Positions 28,951 to 37,389 of a stretch of 64,000 nucleotides of DNA are shown here, in pieces. The DNA is from an uncultured Roseicyclus sp. (GTDB lineage: Bacteria > Pseudomonadota > Alphaproteobacteria > Rhodobacterales > Rhodobacteraceae). Position 1 is the stretch's first letter, and each line of letters begins with the position of its first letter. The position numbers were made by a program, and so were the translations under genes. The DNA is taken from contig CANLEH010000003.1 of assembly GCA_947489665.1 (NCBI GenBank), positions 186,001-250,000 of the forward strand, in the 5' to 3' direction. The notes beneath the pieces were generated by a model. That model saw nothing but the letters and a program-made list of their open reading frames with translations. It made no database searches and had not been told where the DNA came from.

Positions 28951-29610
28951 TCAGGCCGCTTCCAGAATGCCGCGCGACAGGTGGATGCGGCGAGATAGGC
29001 GGGCGGCAAGCCGGGTGGAATGCGTGACCATCAAGAGGCCCGCATTGGTATCGGCGACCAGATCAAGCAGAAGGGAGAGGACGGCATCGCCGGTTTCTTC
29101 ATCGAGGTTACCGGTCGGTTCATCGGCAAGGATCAGGGCGGGCCGGGGGGCCAGCGCCCGCGCGATGGCGACGCGTTGCTGTTGTCCGCCGGACAGTTGC
29201 TCGGGGTAGCGGGTGGTAAGATCGTCCAGGCCAAGGCGCTGGGCGAGTTCCGTGCAGAACGCCGCATCGTGTCGTCCCGAGAGGCGGGCCTGCAGCGCAA
29301 TATTGGCCCCAACGTTGAGGGACGGGACAAGGTTGAACTGTTGAAAGATCAGGCCGATCTGCGTGCGCCGCGCGGATGCGCGTGCGGCATCGTCCAATTG
29401 GCCGATGTCCTGGCCCTGCACCATGACCTGCCCGCTGTCGGGTCGGTCCAACCCGCCTGCCAGATGCAGAAGCGTGGATTTGCCGGATCCGCTTTCGCCC
29501 GTCAGGGCGAGGGTTTCGCCCACATCCATGCCAATCGAGACGCCCGCAAGCACGGGGGTTTCGTCATAGGATTTGTGGATGTCACGCAGATCGAGCAGAG
29601 GGCTTTCCAT
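28951..29610 (-). CDS. ABC transporter ATP-binding protein (LolD/MacB-like)
   Basis: [50 protein letters not shown]. Confidence 0.92.
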   Translation of the reverse strand: MESPLLDLRDIHKSYDETPVLAGVSIGMDVGETLALTGESGSGKSTLLHLAGGLDRPDSGQVMVQGQDIGQLDDAARASARRTQIGLIFQQFNLVPSLNVGANIALQARLSGRHDAAFCTELAQRLGLDDLTTRYPEQLSGGQQQRVAIARALAPRPALILADEPTGNLDEETGDAVLSLLLDLVADTNAGLLMVTHSTRLAARLSRRIHLSRGILEAA

Positions 29611-29705
29611 AGGCGCAGATGTAGCAGGCCGGGTCCGCTTCGCCACGGGCCATTGCGCGGGCGGCGGTTTTTGCCGCAGGTTTCGAGCGAGCAAGGGAGC
29701 GCCAG

Positions 29706-30503
29706 ATGATCACGGATTGGGATGATGCCTATGCCAATGGGGCGCATATCGCGGATGCGGATGCTATTCTGGCGCGGTGGAAAGAGGAGGCTCCGCGGGC
29801 CTACCGGACCCTTGCGCCGGAGCGGATTGAGACGGGGCCTCGACCGAGGCAGTTTATGGATTTATTTAGACCCGAAACTGCGCAGCAGGGCCTGACGTTG
29901 TTTGTGCATGGGGGATATTGGATGGCCTTTGAGGGCCGTGACTTCGCCCATGTTGTGACGGGCCCGCTGTCGCATGGTCAGGCCGTTGGGGCGATTACCT
30001 ATACGCTTGCCCCTGAGGCGCGAATTTCTGAGATCACGGCGGAAATTGCGCAAGCGGTTGAGGCTGCGGCCGCTTTGGTTGAGGGGCCGATCCGGCTGGT
30101 GGGCCATTCTGCCGGCGGGCATTTGGTGACGCGGATGGTGTGTGAGGGGGTCTTGCCTGCACCTGTCCTGGACCGGGTGGCGCATGTGATCTCAATCTCT
30201 GGGGTGCATGATTTGCGCCCGCTGTTGCGCACGCGGATGAACGAAACGCTGCGATTGACGCCAGAGGAGGCGGTGCGGGAAAGCCCGGCCCTTTTGACCC
30301 CGGCCAGCGGCGTGCGCGTGTCATGTGTCGTGGGTGCAGAGGAGCGGCCCGAATTCCGCAGGCAGTCCGCGTTGTTGGCCAATATCTGGACGGGGTTGGG
30401 CGCGCGCATGCAGGCGATTGAGTTGCCGGGCGAAAATCACTTCAGCATTCTGGAGGGTCTGGAAGACCCGAATGCGGAGTTGTGCCGTTTGGTGATTGGC
30501 TAG
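29706..30503 (+). CDS. Alpha/beta hydrolase (arylformamidase/esterase-like)
   Basis: FVHGGYWM oxyanion motif, GHSAGGHL nucleophile, ENHF region. Confidence 0.8.
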   Translation: MITDWDDAYANGAHIADADAILARWKEEAPRAYRTLAPERIETGPRPRQFMDLFRPETAQQGLTLFVHGGYWMAFEGRDFAHVVTGPLSHGQAVGAITYTLAPEARISEITAEIAQAVEAAAALVEGPIRLVGHSAGGHLVTRMVCEGVLPAPVLDRVAHVISISGVHDLRPLLRTRMNETLRLTPEEAVRESPALLTPASGVRVSCVVGAEERPEFRRQSALLANIWTGLGARMQAIELPGENHFSILEGLEDPNAELCRLVIG

Positions 30504-30934
30504 ATTCGGTCGAACAGGGCGGAGATCGCCGTCTTCAACTGTGCCCGATCTTCGGGGCCGAGCGCGTCCAGCATCCGGCTTTCCGCTGCGAGGGCCGCAG
30601 ATTTCAGGCGAGAGACCTCTTCCGTGCCGTGATCTGACAAACGGACAACCAGCCTGCGGCGATCGGCCTTGTCGCGGATGACCGAGATCATATCGAGGTC
30701 TTCCAACCGGCGCTGTGCGCGGCTGACCCGGGCTGCATCCATGGCTGTTAGGATGCACAGATCGTGGGACGAGCAGGGCTGGTTCGATGGCAAAGCCATC
30801 ATGATGCGCCATTCGGGCACTTGCAGGCCGGCATCTTCCATGACGCGTGCAAACATCCGTGCGGACAGCACCGACATTTGAAACGGCAGAAACTCGGACA
30901 GGTCAAATGTCAGAGACTGGGATTGGTCTTTCAT
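30500..30934 (-). CDS. MarR family transcriptional regulator
   Basis: Winged-helix MarR pattern (ARVMEDAGLQVPEWRIMMAL...MDAARVSRAQRRLEDLDMISVIRDKADRRRLVVRLSDHG). Start revised to 30934. Confidence 0.88.
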   Translation of the reverse strand: MKDQSQSLTFDLSEFLPFQMSVLSARMFARVMEDAGLQVPEWRIMMALPSNQPCSSHDLCILTAMDAARVSRAQRRLEDLDMISVIRDKADRRRLVVRLSDHGTEEVSRLKSAALAAESRMLDALGPEDRAQLKTAISALFDRI

Positions 30935-31006
30935 GGGGACCACCTTTGCCACACGCAGGAGAATACAACCCTGACGATAGCGGCCTGTCTGATGGCGGTG
31001 CAAGAA

Positions 31007-31030
31007 AAATGTCAGGCAAAGTTGACATTT
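31007..31030. promoter_or_regulatory. 24-bp inverted repeat, candidate MarR operator
   Basis: AAATGTCA-ggcaaagt-TGACATTT, perfect 8-bp arms, upstream of marR. Confidence 0.5.
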
Positions 31031-31048
31031 AGCCGGTTTTAGCCGGGC

Positions 31049-31080
31049 CAATCTATCGAAATTGCAATTCCGATAGATTG
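31049..31080. promoter_or_regulatory. 32-bp near-perfect palindrome in the marR-serC divergent intergenic region
   Basis: CAATCTATCGaAATTGCAATTcCGATAGATTG; 15 of 16 dyad pairs match. Confidence 0.6.
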
Positions 31081-31139
31081 CGCGCCGGGTTTCCGATGGT
31101 GAACAGCGGGAATTGGGAAAAGCACAAAAACGACCGCCT

Positions 31140-31238
31140 GGCACGTTTTTCCGGCTTGTCCCCCAAACCACGGCTGCTTATGCCCGGCGGTGGGACACCC
31201 CTCCCCAACGAGGGGCGCATATCTGTGAGGATACCATT
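31140..31238 (+). ncRNA. Probable serC leader RNA (alphaproteobacterial serC motif)
   Basis: Immediately 5' of serC; ccccaaaccacggctgcttatgcccggcggtgggacaCCCCTCcccaacGAGGGG; GC hairpin 31198-31215 before the start codon; recalled resemblance to the known serC leader family, not tested against a covariance model. Confidence 0.55.
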
Positions 31239-32405
31239 ATGACCACGACCCAACCGGCCCCACGGCCGGACGTGAAGCCGTCGAATCCGAAATTTTCGTC
31301 TGGCCCCTGCACCAAACCCCCCACCTGGACCCCTGACGCCCTCCGCCAAGCGCCGCTTGGGCGGTCGCACCGTGCGGCTGTCGGCAAAGGCTTGCTGCAG
31401 TCCGTCATCGGCACCACTGGCCACATGCTTGGCGTGCCAGAGGACTACAAGGTGGGCATCGTACCGGCCTCGGACACAGGCGCCGTGGAGATGGCCATGT
31501 GGTCGATGCTGGGCGCGCGGCCTTGCACGATGCTGGCATGGGAAAGCTTTGGTGCGGGCTGGGTGACGGATGTGGTCAAGCAACTGAAGCTGGACGCCAC
31601 GGTCACGACGGCCGAATACGGCGAGCTGCCCGACTTGGGCGCGGTCGATTGGGATACCGATGTGGTCTTCACATGGAACGGCACGACATCAGGCGTGCGC
31701 GTCCCCAGCGGCGACGTGATCCCGGCGGATCGCGCGGGGCTGACGATTTGTGACGCAACCAGCGCGGCCTTCGCGCAGGACTTGCCATGGGACAAGCTGG
31801 ATGTTGTCACCTTCTCTTGGCAGAAGGTGATGGGTGGCGAAGGGGCGCATGGTGTGCTGATCCTGAGCCCTCGCGCCGTGGAGCGGCTGGAAAGCTACAC
31901 ACCACCATGGCCCCTGCCGAAGATTTTCCGCCTGACCAAGGGCGGTAAGCTGATCGACGGAATCTTCGACGGTGCGACGATCAACACGCCATCCATGCTG
32001 TGTGTCGAGGACTACCATTTTGCACTGGAATGGGCTGAAAGCCTGGGTGGCCTGCCCGCGTTGCACGCGCGGGCCGATGCCAATGCGCAAGCCGTCTGGG
32101 ACTTCTGCGACGCGCGGGATTGGATCGAGAACCTAGCGGTTGATCCGGCGACCCGGTCGAACACGTCCGTTTGCCTGAAGTTCACCGACCCACGCATTGA
32201 GGACGGGGAAGCGTTTGCCAAGGCCGTGGCCAAGCGGTTGATGACGGAACATGCGGCCTTCGACGTCGGGTCCTATCGCGATGCCCCGCCAGGCTTACGC
32301 ATCTGGTGCGGTGCAACGGTTGAGCTTTCGGACATCGAGGCGATGCTGCCATGGCTCGACTGGGCGTTCCAAACTGAGATCGACGCGCAAGCTGTCGCTG
32401 CCTGA
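31239..32405 (+). CDS. serC: Phosphoserine transaminase SerC
   Basis: [55 protein letters not shown]. Start at 31239. Confidence 0.95.
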   Translation: MTTTQPAPRPDVKPSNPKFSSGPCTKPPTWTPDALRQAPLGRSHRAAVGKGLLQSVIGTTGHMLGVPEDYKVGIVPASDTGAVEMAMWSMLGARPCTMLAWESFGAGWVTDVVKQLKLDATVTTAEYGELPDLGAVDWDTDVVFTWNGTTSGVRVPSGDVIPADRAGLTICDATSAAFAQDLPWDKLDVVTFSWQKVMGGEGAHGVLILSPRAVERLESYTPPWPLPKIFRLTKGGKLIDGIFDGATINTPSMLCVEDYHFALEWAESLGGLPALHARADANAQAVWDFCDARDWIENLAVDPATRSNTSVCLKFTDPRIEDGEAFAKAVAKRLMTEHAAFDVGSYRDAPPGLRIWCGATVELSDIEAMLPWLDWAFQTEIDAQAVAA

Positions 32406-32447
32406 CCCTACCCAAATCGAAATTCTATCTTTGAAGGAGTGCCTGAC

Positions 32448-34043
32448 ATGGCCCCCAAAGTCCTCGTCTCAGACAAGCTGAGTGAAACCGCCGTCCAGAT
32501 TTTCCGGGATCGCGGCATCGACGTGACCTTCGACCCGAGCATCGGCAAGGATAAGGAGAAGCTCCTGTCCGTGATTGATCAGTATGATGGTCTTGCCATC
32601 CGTTCCGCCACCAAGGTGACGGAGAAGATCATTGCGCAAGCAGATCGCCTTAAAGTTGTGGGGCGGGCTGGTATTGGGGTCGACAATGTCGACATTCCCA
32701 ATGCGTCGAAGAAGGGCATCATTGTGATGAACACGCCCTTCGGGAACATGATCACCACCGCGGAACATGCGATTGCCATGATGTTTGCCGTGGCGCGGCA
32801 GATCCCGGAGGCCAGCGCCTCGACCCATGCGGGCAAATGGGAGAAGTCGAAATTCATGGGCGTCGAGCTGACCGGCAAGACTCTGGGCGTGATTGGCGCG
32901 GGCAATATCGGCGGGATCGTCTGTGAACGTGGCGTTGGGCTGCGCATGAAGGTGATCGCCTATGATCCATTCCTGAGCGAAGAGCGGGCTGCGAAACTGG
33001 GTGTGACCAAGGTGGAGTTGGATGAGCTGTTCCAGCGGTCTGACTTTATCACGCTGCACGTGCCTGCCACCGACAAGACGCGCGGCATGATCTCAGCCGA
33101 AGCGATTGCCACGATGAAGAAGGGCGTGCGCATTGTGAACTGCGCGCGTGGGGGTTTAGTGGATGAAGAGGCGCTGGCCGAGGCCCTGAAATCCGGCCAC
33201 GTCGCTGGCGCGGCGTTTGATGTGTTCGCAGTGGAGCCAGCGACCGACAGCCCGCTGTTCAACCTGCCGAACGTCGTTGTGACGCCTCACTTGGGCGCGG
33301 CGACGACCGAGGCGCAGGAGAATGTGGCGTTGCAGGTGGCTGAACAGATGTCGGATTACCTGCTGACGGGCGCAGTCTCAAATGCGCTGAACATGCCGAG
33401 CGTGACGGCTGAAGAAGCCGCCGTGATGGGGCCGTGGGTGAAATTGGCTGAGCATCTGGGTGCCTTTGTGGGCCAGCTTACCGATGAGCCAATCAAGAGC
33501 ATTGAGATCGTCTATAACGGTGTGGTCACGGGCATGAACCTGAAGGCGCTGGATTGCGCGGCAATTGCCGGTGTGATGAAGGCCACGAACCCGGATGTGA
33601 ACATGGTGTCGGCCCCTGTGATTGCAAAAGAGCGTGGGATTGAGCTGAGCCAGACCACGCAGGACAAGACCGGCGTGTTCGACGGCTATATCCGGCTGGT
33701 GGTGAAGACCGACAAGCGGGAGCGGTCGATTGCGGGCACATGCTTCAGCGACGGTAAGCCGCGCTTCATCCAGATCAAGGGCATCAACATCGATGCTGAG
33801 ATCGGGGAGCACATGCTCTACACCACCAACGAAGATGTGCCGGGGATTATCGGTGCGCTGGGTCAGACGATGGGGGCGAACGACGTCAACATCGCGAACT
33901 TCACCTTGGGCCGGTCGGGCCCAAAGGGCGAGGCGATTGCGCTGCTGTACCTCGACGCGCCGCCGCCTGCGAAGGCGTTGAAGGACCTGATGGACACGGG
34001 GTTGTTCCAAAGCGTGCAGCCGCTGCAGTTCGACGCGGCGTAA
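32448..34043 (+). CDS. serA: D-3-phosphoglycerate dehydrogenase SerA (with ACT domain)
   Basis: GVIGAGNIGGIVCERG, RAGIGVDNVDIPNASKKGIIVMNTP, C-terminal ACT domain. Confidence 0.97.
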   Translation: MAPKVLVSDKLSETAVQIFRDRGIDVTFDPSIGKDKEKLLSVIDQYDGLAIRSATKVTEKIIAQADRLKVVGRAGIGVDNVDIPNASKKGIIVMNTPFGNMITTAEHAIAMMFAVARQIPEASASTHAGKWEKSKFMGVELTGKTLGVIGAGNIGGIVCERGVGLRMKVIAYDPFLSEERAAKLGVTKVELDELFQRSDFITLHVPATDKTRGMISAEAIATMKKGVRIVNCARGGLVDEEALAEALKSGHVAGAAFDVFAVEPATDSPLFNLPNVVVTPHLGAATTEAQENVALQVAEQMSDYLLTGAVSNALNMPSVTAEEAAVMGPWVKLAEHLGAFVGQLTDEPIKSIEIVYNGVVTGMNLKALDCAAIAGVMKATNPDVNMVSAPVIAKERGIELSQTTQDKTGVFDGYIRLVVKTDKRERSIAGTCFSDGKPRFIQIKGINIDAEIGEHMLYTTNEDVPGIIGALGQTMGANDVNIANFTLGRSGPKGEAIALLYLDAPPPAKALKDLMDTGLFQSVQPLQFDAA

Positions 34044-34072
34044 AATTGGCGCTGGCCGCTGATTGATGCTCT

Positions 34073-34104
34073 AACCCTTCGCAAGCAATTGCGGAGGGTT
34101 TTTT
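34073..34104 (+). terminator. Intrinsic terminator downstream of serA
   Basis: AACCCTTCGCAA-GCAA-TTGCGGAGGGTT followed by TTTT; 12-bp stem with one G-U, GCAA tetraloop. Confidence 0.85.
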
Positions 34105-34106
34105 AC

Positions 34107-35282
34107 ATGGACGAGATCGTTATTCTGTCGGGCGCACGCACGGCGATTGGGACATTTGGTGGGTCACTTGCGGGAACCACCCCAATCGATACGGGCACAG
34201 TCGTGGCCAAAGCAGCACTGGAGCGCGCCGGTGTTGAGGGTGGCCAGATCGGTCACGTGACCTTTGGCCATGTGATCAACACCGAGCCGCGCGACATGTA
34301 TCTTAGTCGCGTCGCCGCGATGCAGGCGGGCGTGCCGGACACGGTGCCAGCGATGAACGTGAACAGGCTTTGTGGGTCCGGTGCGCAGGCGATTGTCAGC
34401 GTGATCCAGTCGCTTGCGATGGGGGATGCCGATTTTGGCTTGGCCGGCGGCGCGGAAAGCATGAGCCGGTCGCCATATGTAATCCCGCAGGCGCGGTTCG
34501 GGCAGAAGATGGGGGACGTCAAGACGCTCGACATGATGTTGGGCGCTTTGAACTGCCCGTTTGGGACGGGGCATATGGGCGTGACCGCGGAGAATGTCGC
34601 GGATGAGCATGACGTGACGCGGGAGCAGATGGATGCCTTCGCCATGGCCTCGCAGGAGCGGGCGGCGCACGCGATTGAGCAGGGGTATTTTGCGGATCAG
34701 ATCGTGCCGGTTGAGGTCCGCGTCAAGCGCGACATGGTGCAGTTTGAGGTTGATGAGCATCCCAAGGCGACCTCGCTGGAGGCGCTGGGCGGGCTGCGGG
34801 CGGTGTTCCAGAAAGACGGGCGCGTGACGGCGGGCAATGCCAGCGGGATCAACGATGGCGCGGCGGCATTGGTGCTGGCACGCGGCGAGGCGGCGGAGAG
34901 GGCCGGCCTGACGCCAAGGGCGCGCGTGCTGGGTTATGCCCATGCCGGTGTGCGGCCTGAGGTGATGGGCATTGGTCCCGTGCCCGCGGTGGAGAACCTG
35001 TTGGCGAAGACAGGCCTTAGCATTGGGGATTTCGATGTGATCGAATCCAATGAGGCCTTCGCGGCACAGGCGATTGCAGTGAACAAGGGGCTTGGTCTGG
35101 ACCAGGCGAAGGTGAACCCGAATGGCGGCGCGATTGCGCTGGGCCATCCAGTTGGCGCGACGGGTGCGATCATCACGGTGAAGGCGTTGTATGAGCTGGA
35201 GCGGATTGGTGGATCGAAGGCGCTGATCACGATGTGCATCGGCGGCGGTCAGGGCATCGCGCTGGCGATTGAGCGGGTGTGA
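34107..35282 (+). CDS. Acetyl-CoA C-acetyltransferase (thiolase)
   Basis: MDEIVILSGARTAIGTFGGSLAG, NRLCGSGAQAI, NPNGGAIALGHPVGATGA, CIGGGQGIA. Confidence 0.95.
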   Translation: MDEIVILSGARTAIGTFGGSLAGTTPIDTGTVVAKAALERAGVEGGQIGHVTFGHVINTEPRDMYLSRVAAMQAGVPDTVPAMNVNRLCGSGAQAIVSVIQSLAMGDADFGLAGGAESMSRSPYVIPQARFGQKMGDVKTLDMMLGALNCPFGTGHMGVTAENVADEHDVTREQMDAFAMASQERAAHAIEQGYFADQIVPVEVRVKRDMVQFEVDEHPKATSLEALGGLRAVFQKDGRVTAGNASGINDGAAALVLARGEAAERAGLTPRARVLGYAHAGVRPEVMGIGPVPAVENLLAKTGLSIGDFDVIESNEAFAAQAIAVNKGLGLDQAKVNPNGGAIALGHPVGATGAIITVKALYELERIGGSKALITMCIGGGQGIALAIERV

Positions 35283-35291
35283 CGCGGCTAA

Positions 35292-35341
35292 GCGAGGGGC
35301 CAGCCCCTCGCGCTCCCCGGCATTTTCTCAGAACAAAGATG
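35292..35341 (+). repeat. Candidate dispersed intergenic element, copy 2
   Basis: GCGAGGGGC-ca-GCCCCTCGC hairpin (35292-35311) plus GCTCCCCGGCATTTTCTCAGAACAAAGATG tail. Confidence 0.6.
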
Positions 35342-35346
35342 GGCGT

Positions 35347-37389
35347 TTAATTCCTCACTTCGACTGAGCGGCTTTCGGCGCGGCCGGTGGCGTCGATGAC
35401 CGTAAGCTCTCCGAAGCCGAGGCCGACATCCAGGGCAACCTCGCGGTCGCGCAGGCCAACGCCGACCGGGGCGCCATTCCAGAGCCAGGTGAAGGGCGCT
35501 TGTCCCTCGGCCACGCGCGCCACGACTGGCAGGCCAGGCTGGTAGGCCAGAACGGCGCCTTCGGGCGGGAAGGTGATGGCAGGGCCGCCGGTATCAGTCA
35601 TGTCTGCAACAGGATCAAAGCGGCGCAAGGTTTCGGGCAGTTGCGCGTTTGTCAGCGTCAGCGCGCCGGATGGCGGCGCGGGGCGCGGCGTCGGGCGGTC
35701 GCCGAGATGGGCAAACGCCTCGAACAACAGGGGCGCTGACAGTTCTGCGCCAAAGGCCCCGGGCACCGAGGCCCCGTCGGCGCGGCCCATCCAGATACCG
35801 ATCACGTGCTGCCCGTCGAACCCGAAGGCCCAGGCATCGCGGTGGCCGTAGCTGGTGCCCGTCTTGTAGCTTAGGCCCGCGCGTGGGGCATTTGGCGGCG
35901 GGATGACGCCAGAGAGCATGTCGCCCAGATACCAGGCGGCGGTTTCTGACAGGATGCGCTGGCCTTCCCCCACGGCTGCGCCTTCACGCCAATGCAAGGG
36001 CGCCGCCACACCACCGCGCGCAATTCCGGCATAGAGGCGCAAGAGGTCCTCCATCGTGATGCCAATGCCGCCGAGAGCAATGGCAAGGCCGGGTTCTTCC
36101 CCAAGTGGCAGGGACACGTCCATATCCGCGCGACCCATGGCGGCGAGCATCTGGTGGGGCCCAATCTCATTCAGCAGCGTTACGGCGGGGATATTCAGGG
36201 ACAATTGCAGGGCTTCTGACGCGGTGACTTCGCCACGAAAGACCTCATCAAAATTCTGCGGGGCGTAACCGGCGATGGAGATCGGTCGATCCTGCACCAA
36301 CGTTTCGGGATGGATCAGCCCTGCATCCATGGCGAGGCCGTAGATCAGCGGTTTGAGCGCAGAGCCGGGGGACCTAACGGCTTGGGTCATATCGACGAAG
36401 CCGTCACGGGGGGTGTCGGTGTAGTCCGGGGAGCCGACACTGGCGAGCACTTCGCCCGTCTCATGATCCATGACCATGATGGCGGTACTGATCTGCGGCC
36501 CGAGACCGGTGACAGCGCGGGTGGCGAGCCGTTCCATTTGCGCCTGAAGGTCGCGGTCGAGGGTCAGATGATGCGTACCTTGCGTAGGCCGTTCAAGAAT
36601 GGCGCGATCGGCAAGATGGGCGGCCAGCGCGGGGAACGGGCGCCGCGCGGTTGGGATCGGCTCTTCCCGAGCCCAGGCAATTTGCGCCTCGGTCAGGTTG
36701 GTGAAGGTCACGGCCCGCGACAAGACCCGGTTTCGGGCAATCTCGGCGGCTTCGGGGAAACGGTCAGGGCGGCGGGAATTTGGCGCTTGCGGAATGGCGA
36801 CCAGCAGGGCGGATTGCGCAGCGGTCAGGCGATCAGGTTCCGTCCCGAACCAGGTGAGCGTTGCCGCGCGCACCCCTTCAAGATTGCCGCCATAGGGGGC
36901 GAGGTGGAGGTAGAGGGTCAGGATTTCCTCTTTGCTTAGATGGCGCTCAAGCGCCAGGGCCAGCCTGATCTGGCGGATCTTGCCGCCCCAGGCGCCGGTG
37001 CCCGAATCTTCCAACAGGCGGGCGACCTGCATGGTCAGGGTCGAGCCGCCCGAAATCACGCGGCCCGTTGTGAAGCGCTGGTAGGCGGCCCGGGCGAAGG
37101 CGCGGAGATCGACGCCGGGATGGGTCCAGAAGCGCCGATCCTCATAGGCCACAAGCATGTCGATAAAGTCTGGATCTACCGCATCATAGCTGACGGGCAG
37201 GCGCCAGCGGCCATTCTCGACTGTGTAGGCGCGCAGCAGGTCGCCGTTGCGGTCCAGCACCTCCACGCCCGTTTCCAGGGTGAGGGGTGGAACCTCCGTA
37301 CGGTCGATCCAATCGTCCACCCACAGCACCGCTCCGGCGACAAAAGTCACAATGAGGAGCACGAGGGTGGATGCGATCTGGCGGATCAT
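35347..37389 (-). CDS. pbpC: Penicillin-binding protein 1C
   Basis: Glycosyltransferase motif VAYEDRRFWTHPGVD, GGSTLTMQ, transpeptidase SPGSALKPLIYGLA, KTGTSYG, C-terminal BiPBP_C-like domain. Confidence 0.95.
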   Translation of the reverse strand: MIRQIASTLVLLIVTFVAGAVLWVDDWIDRTEVPPLTLETGVEVLDRNGDLLRAYTVENGRWRLPVSYDAVDPDFIDMLVAYEDRRFWTHPGVDLRAFARAAYQRFTTGRVISGGSTLTMQVARLLEDSGTGAWGGKIRQIRLALALERHLSKEEILTLYLHLAPYGGNLEGVRAATLTWFGTEPDRLTAAQSALLVAIPQAPNSRRPDRFPEAAEIARNRVLSRAVTFTNLTEAQIAWAREEPIPTARRPFPALAAHLADRAILERPTQGTHHLTLDRDLQAQMERLATRAVTGLGPQISTAIMVMDHETGEVLASVGSPDYTDTPRDGFVDMTQAVRSPGSALKPLIYGLAMDAGLIHPETLVQDRPISIAGYAPQNFDEVFRGEVTASEALQLSLNIPAVTLLNEIGPHQMLAAMGRADMDVSLPLGEEPGLAIALGGIGITMEDLLRLYAGIARGGVAAPLHWREGAAVGEGQRILSETAAWYLGDMLSGVIPPPNAPRAGLSYKTGTSYGHRDAWAFGFDGQHVIGIWMGRADGASVPGAFGAELSAPLLFEAFAHLGDRPTPRPAPPSGALTLTNAQLPETLRRFDPVADMTDTGGPAITFPPEGAVLAYQPGLPVVARVAEGQAPFTWLWNGAPVGVGLRDREVALDVGLGFGELTVIDATGRAESRSVEVRN

